Notes under the pieces: generated by a model
What the model was told of the DNA's origin: nothing
Database searches by the model: none
Seen by the model: the letters and a program-made list of their open reading frames with translations, nothing else
Made by a program: the position numbers and the translations under genes
Assembly: GCA_039810085.1 (NCBI GenBank)
Contig: JBDHWG010000016.1
Location: forward strand, 62,001-126,000
Length of the DNA: 64,000 nt
DNA from: JBDHWG01 sp039810085
GTDB taxonomy: Bacteria; Chloroflexota; Anaerolineae; Epilineales; JAHCIE01
Direction: 5' to 3'
Shown: positions 41,045 to 49,414 of the stretch, in pieces
How positions within the stretch are numbered: the stretch's first letter is position 1
How the letters are laid out: each line of letters opens with the position of its first letter

Positions 41045-42703
41045 ATGAAGTCCCGAGAGTTTGCGGCTCAGCCGCCGGACGTTGTTCTCAACCAACCGCC
41101 CCCGCTGGAAAACTACAACCTGTACGCCGACGACACGCCGCTGCGCGAGGCGGTACAGCGCGAGGGCGGCGGCTGGATCGAGGCGCGGGCGTGCGACTTC
41201 GGCGCGCTGCTCGGCCGCGCGGAGACGCTGCGCCTGGGTCAGCTCGCTAACGAGTACACGCCCGTTCTCCACAGCTACGACCGCTTCGGCCGCCGCATCG
41301 ACGAGGTCGAGTACCATCCGGCGTACCACGAGCAAATGCGGATGGGCGTCGAGTGGGAGTTGCACTCAATGCCGTGGACGAGCGGCCAGCCTGGCGCGCA
41401 CGTCGCCCGCGCCGCCTTGAACATGCTGCGCCACCAGATTGACGAGGGGCCAAGCTGCCCGCTCACCATGACCTTCGCTGTCATCCCTGCCCTGCGGCTC
41501 CAGCCCGACGTGGCGGCCGAGTGGGAACCGCGTGCCCTGTCCACCGTCTACGATGAACGCTTCATCCCCGCGTCCCAGAAGCGCGGCGTCCTGTTCGGGA
41601 TGTCCATGACCGAGCGCCAGGGCGGCTCCGACGTGCAGTCGAACACGACCCGCGCCGAGCCGACGGGCGCGCCCGGCGAGTACCGCCTGACCGGCCACAA
41701 GTGGTTCTGCTCTGCGCCGATGTGCGACGCCTTCCTGGTGCTGGCCCAGGCGCCGAGGGGTCTGTCGTGCTTCCTCTTGCCGCGCTGGACGCCGGACGGC
41801 GAGCGCAACGCCTTCCACATCCTGCGCCTCAAGGAGAAGGTCGGCAACCGCTCTAATGCGTCGAGCGAGATCGAGTTTCGCGGCGCGTGGGCGCGCATGG
41901 TCGGCGAGGAGGGGCGCGGCGTGGCTACGATTATCGAGATGGTGCGCCACACCCGCCTCGACTGCGCCCTCGGCTCTGCCGCAACCCTGCGCCGCGCCGT
42001 GGCTGAGGCGACGCACCACGCCGCGTACCGCTACGCCTTCAGCCACCGCCTCATCGACCAGCCGCTCATGCAGAACGTCCTGGCCGACCTGTGCCTGGAG
42101 TCCGAGGCGGCGACGGCCCTGGCGATCCGGCTGGCGCGCGGCTTCGACGAGGCGGCGACGAGCGAGAGTGAGAGCCTGTTCACGCGCATCGTCACCGCCG
42201 TTGCCAAGTACTGGATTACCAAGCGCGCCGTCGCCGGCGTGGCCGAGGCGCTGGAGTGCCTGGGCGGGAACGGCTTCGTCGAGGAGTCGCCCCTCGCTCG
42301 CCTGTACCGCGACGTGCCGGTCAACGCCATCTGGGAAGGGTCGGGCAACGTGCAGTGCCTGGACGTGCTGCGGGCAGCGCGCAAGGAGCCGGGGACGGTT
42401 GAGGCGTTGCTGACCGAGGTGCGGCTGGCGACAGGCGCGAATGCCGACTTCGACCACCTGGTCACGCGACTAGAGCGCGACCTGATGACCACAGATGACG
42501 TGGAGGTGCGCGCCCGCCGCGTGGTGGAGGAGATGGCCCTGGCATTGCAAGCGTCGCTGCTCCTGCGCCACGCTCCAACTATCGTGAGCGATGCATTCTG
42601 CGCGGCCCGACTGAGGGACGACGCGCGCCTGATGTTTGGGGCGATACCGGCGGGCATAGACTTTGCAACTATAATTGAGAGGGCACGACCCAAATTAAAC
42701 TAA
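41045..42703 (+). CDS. AidB-like acyl-CoA dehydrogenase
   Basis: About 552 residues, longer than ordinary acyl-CoA dehydrogenases (about 380) and typical of AidB. Conserved flavin-domain blocks are GMSMTERQGGSDVQSN, LTGHKWFCSAP and CFLLPRW, followed by EKVGNRSNASSEIEF, ALECLGGNGFVEES and NAIWEGSGNVQCLDVL. E. coli AidB is induced by alkylation and binds DNA; whether this protein protects DNA or oxidises acyl-CoA is unknown. AAGGAGG lies before two adjacent ATGs (41042 and 41045); the second has better spacing. It heads a plus-strand run with mop, ndk and a hydrolase. Confidence 0.88.
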   Translation: MKSREFAAQPPDVVLNQPPPLENYNLYADDTPLREAVQREGGGWIEARACDFGALLGRAETLRLGQLANEYTPVLHSYDRFGRRIDEVEYHPAYHEQMRMGVEWELHSMPWTSGQPGAHVARAALNMLRHQIDEGPSCPLTMTFAVIPALRLQPDVAAEWEPRALSTVYDERFIPASQKRGVLFGMSMTERQGGSDVQSNTTRAEPTGAPGEYRLTGHKWFCSAPMCDAFLVLAQAPRGLSCFLLPRWTPDGERNAFHILRLKEKVGNRSNASSEIEFRGAWARMVGEEGRGVATIIEMVRHTRLDCALGSAATLRRAVAEATHHAAYRYAFSHRLIDQPLMQNVLADLCLESEAATALAIRLARGFDEAATSESESLFTRIVTAVAKYWITKRAVAGVAEALECLGGNGFVEESPLARLYRDVPVNAIWEGSGNVQCLDVLRAARKEPGTVEALLTEVRLATGANADFDHLVTRLERDLMTTDDVEVRARRVVEEMALALQASLLLRHAPTIVSDAFCAARLRDDARLMFGAIPAGIDFATIIERARPKLN

Positions 42704-42718
42704 CAACGGAGGTTCACA

Positions 42719-42931
42719 GTGGCACTGAGCGCGCGTAACCAGCTCAAAGGGACGGTCAAGTCGGTGAAGGAAGGCGTCATCACCGCCGAGGTGGTGGTTG
42801 GGCTGCCGGGCGGCGAGGAAATCGTGTCGGTGATTACCGTCGACTCGGTGCATCGCCTGGGCATCAAGGAAGGCATGCCGATTACGGCAATCATCAAGGC
42901 GACTGAGGTTCTTCTCTCAACGGAGAGATAA
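42719..42931 (+). CDS. mop: Molbindin (single TOBE/Mop domain)
   Basis: 70 residues starting MALSARNQLKGTVKSVKEG (GTG start) with ITAEVVVGLPGGEEIVSVIT and KEGMPITAIIKATEVLL. This is the single-domain Mop fold that oligomerises and stores molybdate or tungstate. CGGAGG lies six bases before GTG 42719. It lies 15 bases after the AidB-like gene. No molybdate transporter or cofactor gene is in view. Confidence 0.88.
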   Translation: MALSARNQLKGTVKSVKEGVITAEVVVGLPGGEEIVSVITVDSVHRLGIKEGMPITAIIKATEVLLSTER

Positions 42932-42951
42932 CGCACATTGGAGACGACATC

Positions 42952-43401
42952 GTGGAACGCACCCTGTTTCTAGTCAAGCCCGACGGCGTGCAGCGCGGGC
43001 TAATCGGCGAAATCATCGGCCGCCTCGAAGGGCGCGGCCTCAAGCTCGTGGGCATGAAGTTCATGCAGGTCCCGCAATCCCTGGCGGAGGAGCACTACGC
43101 CATCCACAAGGGCAAGCCCTTCTACGCGGGCCTGATCGAGTACATCACCTCGTCGCCGGTCGTGGCGTGTGTCTGGGAAGGTCCCCGCGCCATTGAGATC
43201 GTGCGGCAGACGGTTGGGGCGACGCGCCCCCACGAGGCGGCGCCAGGTAGCATCCGCGCCGACCTGGCGGTCATGGTCGGCCGCAACCTGGTACACGCGT
43301 CCGACGGCCCGGAGACGGCGCAGACCGAGGTCGCCCTCTGGTTCAAGCCCGAGGAGTTGACCGACTGGGAGCGCACCCTGGATAAGTGGATTCTGGAGTA
43401 G
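42952..43401 (+). CDS. ndk: Nucleoside diphosphate kinase
   Basis: 149 residues with near-complete family identity. It begins MERTLFLVKPDGVQRGLIGEI (GTG start), contains the active-site histidine in GRNLVHASDG (about 115) and has MVGATRPHEAAPGSIRADLA-type nucleotide contacts. It transfers phosphate between NTPs and NDPs through a phosphohistidine. A GGAG site precedes GTG 42952. It is co-directional with mop, 20 bases downstream of it. Confidence 0.97.
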   Translation: MERTLFLVKPDGVQRGLIGEIIGRLEGRGLKLVGMKFMQVPQSLAEEHYAIHKGKPFYAGLIEYITSSPVVACVWEGPRAIEIVRQTVGATRPHEAAPGSIRADLAVMVGRNLVHASDGPETAQTEVALWFKPEELTDWERTLDKWILE

Positions 43402-43404
43402 CTT

Positions 43405-44163
43405 CTGCCTTTCTTCACACATCGCGGCCATCGCCTGCATTACCGCATGCAGGGCGATGGCCCGCTGTTGCTCATCCTGCCGGGCAACACCGCCTCATCG
43501 GCCTGCCACACGGGTGAGCTAGACACCTTCGGCCAGGACTATCAGGCGGTCGCGCTCGATTTTCTTGGCGTCGGCCAGTCCGACCGCCTCGACCCGTGGC
43601 CATCGAGCTGGTGGGAAGATGGGGCGCGGGACGCCGTCGCGTTGATCGAGCATCTCGGCCCCGGCCGCGCCATCATCATCGGAACGAGCGGCGGGGGTGT
43701 AGTTGCGTTGCTCATGGGGCTTCTCGCGCCTCAGCGCGTTGCGGCGATTGTCGCCGATAGCTGCGTCGCACGCCTGTCCGCCGACGCCTTGCGCGCGTCC
43801 GTGGTCGGGCGGCAGCTGGAGCTGAACGGAGGCGGCGATTTCTGGCGGATGGCGCATGGCGACGACTGGCGGGGCGTTGTGCGCGCCGACAGTAACCTGC
43901 TGCTAGGCTGGGCGGAGCGCGGGGGCGTCGACTGGTTCCCGCATGGGCTGTCTGGGATTCGGTGCCCGGTACTGCTCACCGCCAGCCTTGACGATCCTTT
44001 GCTGCCAGGCGTGAGCGAGCAGATCCCCCACATGGCGCGCGAGATCGAGAACAGCCGGGTGTTCCTCGTCAGCCACGGCGACCACCCACTGATGTGGAGC
44101 CGCCCCGACGAGTTCCGCGCCATCACCCACTGGTTCCTGGGAAGTATCAGGGCTTCGGAGTAG
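43405..44163 (+). CDS. Alpha/beta hydrolase, probable CTG start
   Basis: 252 residues from the proposed start. The core has LILPGNTASS (oxyanion strand), LDFLGVGQSDR, the nucleophile elbow IIGTSGGGVVALLMGL (Ser), an acid in ASLDDPLLPG and the base in SHGDHPL. The first ATG (43447) would remove the first beta strands. The in-frame stretch after the ndk stop reads PFFTHRGHRLHYRMQGDGP, a normal hydrolase N-terminus. The only plausible initiator there is CTG 43405, with GGAG six bases upstream. The substrate is unknown. It overlaps the convergent gene end by 17 bases. Confidence 0.8.
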   Translation: MPFFTHRGHRLHYRMQGDGPLLLILPGNTASSACHTGELDTFGQDYQAVALDFLGVGQSDRLDPWPSSWWEDGARDAVALIEHLGPGRAIIIGTSGGGVVALLMGLLAPQRVAAIVADSCVARLSADALRASVVGRQLELNGGGDFWRMAHGDDWRGVVRADSNLLLGWAERGGVDWFPHGLSGIRCPVLLTASLDDPLLPGVSEQIPHMAREIENSRVFLVSHGDHPLMWSRPDEFRAITHWFLGSIRASE

Positions 44164-46315
44164 CGAGGTTGAGGCCGCGCACCGAGAAGCTCAGCGTCCG
44201 CGTGTCGTCCATGCCGTAGTCAGCCGGGCGGAAGTTACTCGCCTCCAACGTCAGCGTGATCGTCTGTCCGCCAGGCACGAGGCTCAGCGGCACGTCCACC
44301 GTCTGCCCCGCTCGCGCATCCACCGTCTGTATCTCATCTCCCACCTGTACCCGCAGCCGACCTGTCGAGCCGATGCCGCTCGGCGACGCCACGTCGTGCA
44401 TCTGTCCCATCGCAATTTGTAGCACCGCTTGCCTGCCTGTCGGTGAGGTTACGTAGAGCGTCGCCGGGGAGCGCGCCCACCGCTCGCCGTTGTCGCGCTC
44501 CTCCCAGCCGTCGCGGGTCTCCATCGTGACGGCGATGGGTGCAGCATTTGCGGGAACGGCATAGACCGTCGCCAGGTCGTCGTCGGCGACGGGCGACGCG
44601 CCGGGCAGGGCGGCGTCTACGAAGGCGTGGGCCGCCTTGTCCGCCCACGAGCCGGGCTTGAGGTCGTTGAAGTCGGGAAAGTCGGGCTGCGCCTTGTGCA
44701 GAACAACGTAGCGGTAGCCGGTGCGCGCCAACTCGTACTGGCCGTTGGTGAAGCAGCTCACCTTCTTGCTATCGACGGTCACATCCGGCGGCGTCTGGTC
44801 GTCGGCGAACCAGCACGGGAACAGCGGGTGCTGCTGGTAGACGAAGGACAGGTAGCCCGACGCGATGCCCTTGCCGTGGGTCATCTGATCAAGCTGATAG
44901 CGCGCGGTGAACTGAATCTGGTGCTCGCGGTTCTTGTCGCGCGGGCGCAGTGGCAGGTCCAGCACGCCATACTGCGCCGGGTCGGCGGCAATCTGCTGGT
45001 AGAACGTGGGCGGCGGGCGCAGCGCCTCCTGGGGCCAGGGCTGCGGCCAGGCCGGCATCAGCGTCAGAACGGCGGCGACGGCAACCGTAGCGACCTGTCC
45101 CCTGGGCCAGCGCATCATGAGCCACGCCAGCCCGTAGCCCGCCAGGACGGCCAGGACGACGGACCCGAGCATCATGAACCGCCCCGGCGTGCGCATGAAC
45201 GACAGGCCGGGCAAGCTGCTGACAAAGGCGTAGGGTAGGACGACAGGCAGGTTGTACTTGGTGAAGGTGCGCTCGCCGAGCAGGCTGAGCTGCGGCCCCA
45301 GCGCCAGCAACATGCACACGGCCAGGAGCAGCGCCCACGGACGGGTCCGCCGCCACGCCGCCACAACCCCGACCAGCGCCAGCGCCAGCGGTATCCAGCC
45401 CAGACCGATGGCGCTCTCGATAGTCCAGGGAATCTTGTGTGCGGCGAGCAGGTCCAGCGTCGGCGCGCCGAACAGGCGGCTGAAGCCAGACGGCAGCAGG
45501 AACTGGACGGCGTCGGGCTGGAGGTAGAGCGAGGTCTCGGTGCGGTTGAGGGCGATCTGCGGGTTGGCCGAGGCGCGCAGTGTGGCAACCAGAAACGGCC
45601 CGACAAGAACCGCCACCAGGACAAGGAAGAGCGCCTGGCGTCGCGCCAAATCTTTGCGCTTCCCCATCGGCGCTAGCCAGGCGACCACCCCGAAGAAGGC
45701 AATCGCCAGCATGGCCTGGATGAAGTGCCAGCCGCCATGCAGCGTGGTCAGCAGGACGACGAAGGCGGTCGCGGCAACCCAGCCGACGCTCCGCGTCGGG
45801 TCCAGGGCACGCCGCCACGTCAAGAGCGCCAGGGGCAGCAGGGCGATGAACACCTTGTCCATGTGGATGGGCAGCCCGCCGAGGACCATGGGCGCGGCCA
45901 TGAGGACGCCGCCGCTAAACAGCGCCACAAGACGACTCATGCCCAGGTCCCGCGCCAGGAGGTACATCGACACACCAGACAGCCACAGCCCCAGGAGCAG
46001 CGTCGCGTTGTACGCCGCCGCGAAGCCTAGGCCCCAGAACGGCAGCCCCAGCAGCCCCAGCAGCGGCCCTGGGCTTTGCGTCAACAGCGACGTGCCGAGG
46101 GGGTAGTAGAGCAGGTTGGCGTAGAAGAGCGGCTGCCGCCCAAACAGCGCCTCCTTGGCGTGCCAGAGTACCCACATGTTGAGGGGGATGTCCATGCCGC
46201 CGTCGCTAACGACCTTCGTGGTGAAGTCACGCGCCAGCGGCCAGGACAACGCGAGGGCCAGGGCGAAGAGGACGAGGAGAACAAGGCTGCGCGTGAGCCA
46301 CAGCGTCTCCCTCAC
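44147..46315 (-). CDS. Polytopic membrane protein, YfhO/glycosyltransferase-C-like
   Basis: About 722 residues. Ten or more membrane segments span about 10-440, including LVLLVLFALALALSWPLA at the start, with large periplasmic loops. One near residues 25-65 has DIPLNMWVLWHAKE. A soluble C-terminal region (about 450-722) ends in beta-rich sequence. This is the general plan of GT-C enzymes and YfhO-like proteins that move lipid-linked sugars, but no diagnostic catalytic motif is certain. GTG 46315, preceded by GAGAGGGGAAGGGG, gives a normal signal-anchor start. The frame extends to GTG 46435, yet the extra 40 residues are dispersed repeat. Confidence 0.7.
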   Translation of the reverse strand: MRETLWLTRSLVLLVLFALALALSWPLARDFTTKVVSDGGMDIPLNMWVLWHAKEALFGRQPLFYANLLYYPLGTSLLTQSPGPLLGLLGLPFWGLGFAAAYNATLLLGLWLSGVSMYLLARDLGMSRLVALFSGGVLMAAPMVLGGLPIHMDKVFIALLPLALLTWRRALDPTRSVGWVAATAFVVLLTTLHGGWHFIQAMLAIAFFGVVAWLAPMGKRKDLARRQALFLVLVAVLVGPFLVATLRASANPQIALNRTETSLYLQPDAVQFLLPSGFSRLFGAPTLDLLAAHKIPWTIESAIGLGWIPLALALVGVVAAWRRTRPWALLLAVCMLLALGPQLSLLGERTFTKYNLPVVLPYAFVSSLPGLSFMRTPGRFMMLGSVVLAVLAGYGLAWLMMRWPRGQVATVAVAAVLTLMPAWPQPWPQEALRPPPTFYQQIAADPAQYGVLDLPLRPRDKNREHQIQFTARYQLDQMTHGKGIASGYLSFVYQQHPLFPCWFADDQTPPDVTVDSKKVSCFTNGQYELARTGYRYVVLHKAQPDFPDFNDLKPGSWADKAAHAFVDAALPGASPVADDDLATVYAVPANAAPIAVTMETRDGWEERDNGERWARSPATLYVTSPTGRQAVLQIAMGQMHDVASPSGIGSTGRLRVQVGDEIQTVDARAGQTVDVPLSLVPGGQTITLTLEASNFRPADYGMDDTRTLSFSVRGLNLATPKP

Positions 46316-46316
46316 C

Positions 46317-46408
46317 CCCTTCCCCTCTCCCGTTCTGGGAGAGGGGAGATGAGATGTGGCTTCTCGTTCCCCTTCTCCCTTTGTGGGAGAAGGGGCTAGG
46401 GGATGAGG
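46317..46408. repeat. Dispersed G-run/C-run palindromes at the N-terminus of the membrane-protein gene
   Basis: Two tandem elements, CCCCTTCCCCTCTCCCGTTCT-GGGAGAGGGG and CCCCTTCTCCCTTTGTGGGAGAAGGGG, lie between the aminotransferase stop and the preferred start of the membrane protein. In the longer frame they encode LAPSPTKGEGE and LPSPRTGEGKG. They belong to the family found in the E2 linker and in mrfA. Confidence 0.8.
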
Positions 46409-46436
46409 GAGACGAGTCAAACGCCACCCAGCCACG

Positions 46437-47600
46437 TTACGCGTTCAACACCTCGGCAATGCGGTCCAGCGCCTTGCAGATGTTGGGCAGCGAGTTGGCG
46501 TAGGACAGGCGCAGGTAGCCCTGGCCGTACTTGCCAAACGACGTCCCCGACAGACACGCCACGCCGCCCTTCTGCAACAGGTCCTCGGCGAGCTGCTCCG
46601 ACGTGCGGCCAGTGCCCTCAATGTTCGGGAAGGCGTAGAACGCGCCCTGGGGCATGGCGCACTTGATGCCAGGGATATTGTTCAACCCCTGAACGATGAC
46701 GCTGCGCCGCTCCAGGAAAGCAGCATTCATCGCGTCCACGCTGTCCTGCGGCCCCGTCAGCGCCTCGATGCCCGCCACCTGGGTGAACGCGGCGGTGCAC
46801 GAGTTGGAGTTAATCATGAGTTGCGTAATGATCTCGGCGATGTCCGGGCGCATCACACCGTAGCCGAGCCGCCAGCCGGTCATGGCGTATGTCTTGGAGA
46901 AGCCGTCCAGGATGATGGTGCGCTCCTGGAAGCCGGGAAGGCTGGCGATGCTGTGATGCTGGCCGTCGTAGATGATGCGGCTGTAGATTTCGTCGGACAG
47001 AATGATGATGTCCGGGCGGTCGGCCAGGATCTCGGCCAGCGTGTCGATGTCCTCCTTGGTCATCACGCCGCCGGTTGGGTTGGCGGGCGAGTTGAGGATG
47101 ATCATGCGCGTGCGCGGCGTGATGCTGTCGCGCACGTGGTCGAGGTCCAGCCGGAAATCGTTCTGGATGGTCAGTGGCATCGGCACCGGCTTCGCGCCGG
47201 AGAAATTAATCATCGACTCGTAGATCGGGAAGCCGGGGTTGGGGTAGAGCACCTCATCCCCGTCCTGCGTCAGCGCGAGGAGCGCGTAGAACATCACCGG
47301 CTTGCCGCCAGGCGTGACGACAACCATGTTCGGCTCGACCTTGAGGCCCCGCGTGCGGCCGATGTACTCGGCGATGGCCGCGCGGAACTCCGGGATGCCC
47401 GCCGCCGGGGTATAGTGGGTGTAGCCGGAGTGGAGCGCCCGGACGCCCGCGTCAATGATGTTGGCCGGCGTGTCAAAGTCCGGCTCGCCAATCTCCAGAT
47501 GAATCACCTCGCGGCCCTGGGCCTCCAGGGCCTTCGCTTTCGCCAGGACTTTGAACGCGGTCTCCGTTCCAAGTCGGCCCATTCGCTCCGCAGTCTGCAT
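46437..47600 (-). CDS. Class I/II pyridoxal-phosphate aminotransferase (aspartate aminotransferase-like)
   Basis: 387 residues. Conserved blocks are LEIGEPDFDTP, GYTHYTPAAGIPEFR, NSPANPTGGVM, LSDEIYSRIIYDG and the PLP lysine in LDGFSKTYAMTGWRLGY (about 233-249). The C-terminal arginine is in YLRLSYANS. The enzyme swaps amino groups between an amino acid and a 2-oxo acid; the exact donor is not readable. GGAGG precedes ATG 47600. The frame continues upstream to 47774, but that part would overlap the methyltransferase end. Confidence 0.93.
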   Translation of the reverse strand: MQTAERMGRLGTETAFKVLAKAKALEAQGREVIHLEIGEPDFDTPANIIDAGVRALHSGYTHYTPAAGIPEFRAAIAEYIGRTRGLKVEPNMVVVTPGGKPVMFYALLALTQDGDEVLYPNPGFPIYESMINFSGAKPVPMPLTIQNDFRLDLDHVRDSITPRTRMIILNSPANPTGGVMTKEDIDTLAEILADRPDIIILSDEIYSRIIYDGQHHSIASLPGFQERTIILDGFSKTYAMTGWRLGYGVMRPDIAEIITQLMINSNSCTAAFTQVAGIEALTGPQDSVDAMNAAFLERRSVIVQGLNNIPGIKCAMPQGAFYAFPNIEGTGRTSEQLAEDLLQKGGVACLSGTSFGKYGQGYLRLSYANSLPNICKALDRIAEVLNA

Positions 47601-47610
47601 GCATCCTCCA

Positions 47611-48516
47611 CTAAAGAGAGTTATTGGGCGCTCGATGAGATTGCTCGACCTCCTCACGGACGCTGCCCATGTCCTGAGCTTCTTTGAAGCTAATCCTGGG
47701 GTTGTCGAAAAGGGTTCGGGTCTCGGCCTGCAACTTGTGGAGCGCCATTTCACAGTAAGCCGGATCGACCTCAACGCCTACACTGTTACGACTTGCTTTT
47801 GCGGCAGCAACCATCGTCGTCCCCGTACCACAAAACGGGTCAAGAACTGTATCGCCCGCGAACGAAAACATGCGTACCAGGCGATAGGCCAGCTCGAGAG
47901 GAAAGGGCGCCGGATGATAGCGCGTCGACGCTCCAGTTATGTTCCAGAATTGCTGGAACCATTCGTCATACTCTTTCTTGTCTATCATCGATAGACGGCG
48001 TTGTGCCTCTGTTGGCTTTCTATATCCACCTGGCTTACGTTGCATCAAGATGTATTCAATGTCATTCTTAATAATCGCATTCGGTTCATACGGCTTACCC
48101 AGGAACTTCGTGCCATTTTTAACTTCATAATTGGCGTTAGCAATCTTGTGCCAGATAATCGGGTTGAGGTTGTCGAAGCCTATTTTCCGGCACGCTACCA
48201 TGATATCGGCATGCAGCGGGACGACCACGTGTCGGCCATGCTGTCGGCGCGACAAACACACGTCACCAACAACGCAGACAAGCCGCCCTCCCGGTGTCAA
48301 CACGCGATAGCATTCACGCCAGACCTTGGTCAGCTCTTCCAAAAACACTTCGTAATCGTCGATGTGACCCATCTGCTGTACATGCTCATTGTACTTTTTC
48401 AGTGTCCAGTAGGGGGGAGACGTAACAACAAGATGAACACTCTCAGTTTCAAGAAAGGAGAGATTTCTGGCGTCTCCATGTACCAACAGATGGGTTGTCT
48501 GTGGCTCAGTGCCCAT
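47611..48516 (-). CDS. Type II DNA methyltransferase (N4-cytosine/N6-adenine)
   Basis: 301 residues. Motif IV is LVVTSPPYWTLKKY (about 30-43), where SPPY favours N4-cytosine methylation. The AdoMet motif I, VLDPFCGTGTTMVAA, comes near 220, so the order is beta-class. The next gene upstream encodes a probable nuclease whose end overlaps this gene by 11 bases. G+C content is visibly lower than in the flanking housekeeping genes, as expected for a transferred restriction-modification unit. The recognition sequence cannot be read. Confidence 0.9.
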   Translation of the reverse strand: MGTEPQTTHLLVHGDARNLSFLETESVHLVVTSPPYWTLKKYNEHVQQMGHIDDYEVFLEELTKVWRECYRVLTPGGRLVCVVGDVCLSRRQHGRHVVVPLHADIMVACRKIGFDNLNPIIWHKIANANYEVKNGTKFLGKPYEPNAIIKNDIEYILMQRKPGGYRKPTEAQRRLSMIDKKEYDEWFQQFWNITGASTRYHPAPFPLELAYRLVRMFSFAGDTVLDPFCGTGTTMVAAAKASRNSVGVEVDPAYCEMALHKLQAETRTLFDNPRISFKEAQDMGSVREEVEQSHRAPNNSL

Positions 48517-49333
48517 TCGCGTCTTCCCCTAGCATAGCCAGAAGCAATCTTACCGCTGTCTCAATCGACTCATCTGTCTCGCCTGCAAAGACAACGCCGT
48601 CGATCCACGGAGAGTGCAGGCGGGCCTGGATGTTGATATGTTCATCAATGAACGGGTAGTATATCACTGCGCCGAACTTTGCGCCAGGAAAAGCCAGCCT
48701 TAGCTTGCCGGCCTTATTGACAATTTCGTCGCATCGCTTGTGAATGTCTCGACGCGCCTCGATGCGCTTGATATCGACTCCAAATTGCACATCCCCGCGC
48801 TCGGGAGCCGCTGCATCAAGTTCAAATTCCTCGCCGTCTGCTTTGAAGTGCCGCTTGCGAAATGGCTGACCTCCATACCGGCTCAAAGCTTCGATAATTC
48901 GACGCTCCCACCGGCCCTTTCCCTTGCGCACTTCCTTATCTACATACTCGACGCGATCGACATGCGCCAGGGCCGGCAGAGCAAGGTAGGGAGGCAAGAA
49001 AGGCTTGAGATAACCCGCGATTACGTTGGCCTGATCGCGAGACAAGTGGGGATTATAGGTGTCGAGATTGCGGATACCAAGGTCGCGCTCGACGGCTCGG
49101 CTCGCCACATTGGCGCTGGCGAAAAGAGCTTTCAGAATCACTGGCTGGGCGAGAATCGCCTCGGCGAGATCAAATGCACTCATGCTTGTGAAAACAACGA
49201 CCTCAACCTGGCGAAGCTCGATAAAGGGCGAAAATGCTGCACGCAATGCAGCTTCGATTCGCTCCTGACGCAAATCAGCATCGGCTTTGACCCATTCGAT
49301 ATAATCTCGTTGACTACTAAAGCCCTCAGGCAT
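48506..49333 (-). CDS. Probable type II restriction endonuclease
   Basis: 275 residues. Residues about 165-200 read FELDAAAPERGDVQFGVDIKR: an Asp followed by a D-x-K (VDIK) fits a PD-(D/E)XK nuclease core, and RRIIEALSRYGGQPFRKRHF precedes it. I do not recognise a named enzyme family. The 11-base overlap with the methyltransferase gene, shared low G+C and size support a cognate nuclease. Start ATG 49333 has only a weak ribosome site. Confidence 0.7.
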   Translation of the reverse strand: MPEGFSSQRDYIEWVKADADLRQERIEAALRAAFSPFIELRQVEVVVFTSMSAFDLAEAILAQPVILKALFASANVASRAVERDLGIRNLDTYNPHLSRDQANVIAGYLKPFLPPYLALPALAHVDRVEYVDKEVRKGKGRWERRIIEALSRYGGQPFRKRHFKADGEEFELDAAAPERGDVQFGVDIKRIEARRDIHKRCDEIVNKAGKLRLAFPGAKFGAVIYYPFIDEHINIQARLHSPWIDGVVFAGETDESIETAVRLLLAMLGEDANGH

Positions 49334-49414
49334 ACCGACGTACCTGCTGCGAATGTTCGCATATATTATGAGGCATTGACTGCTTCCAACCTTGCAGGCA
49401 TTCCCTTGAACGCG

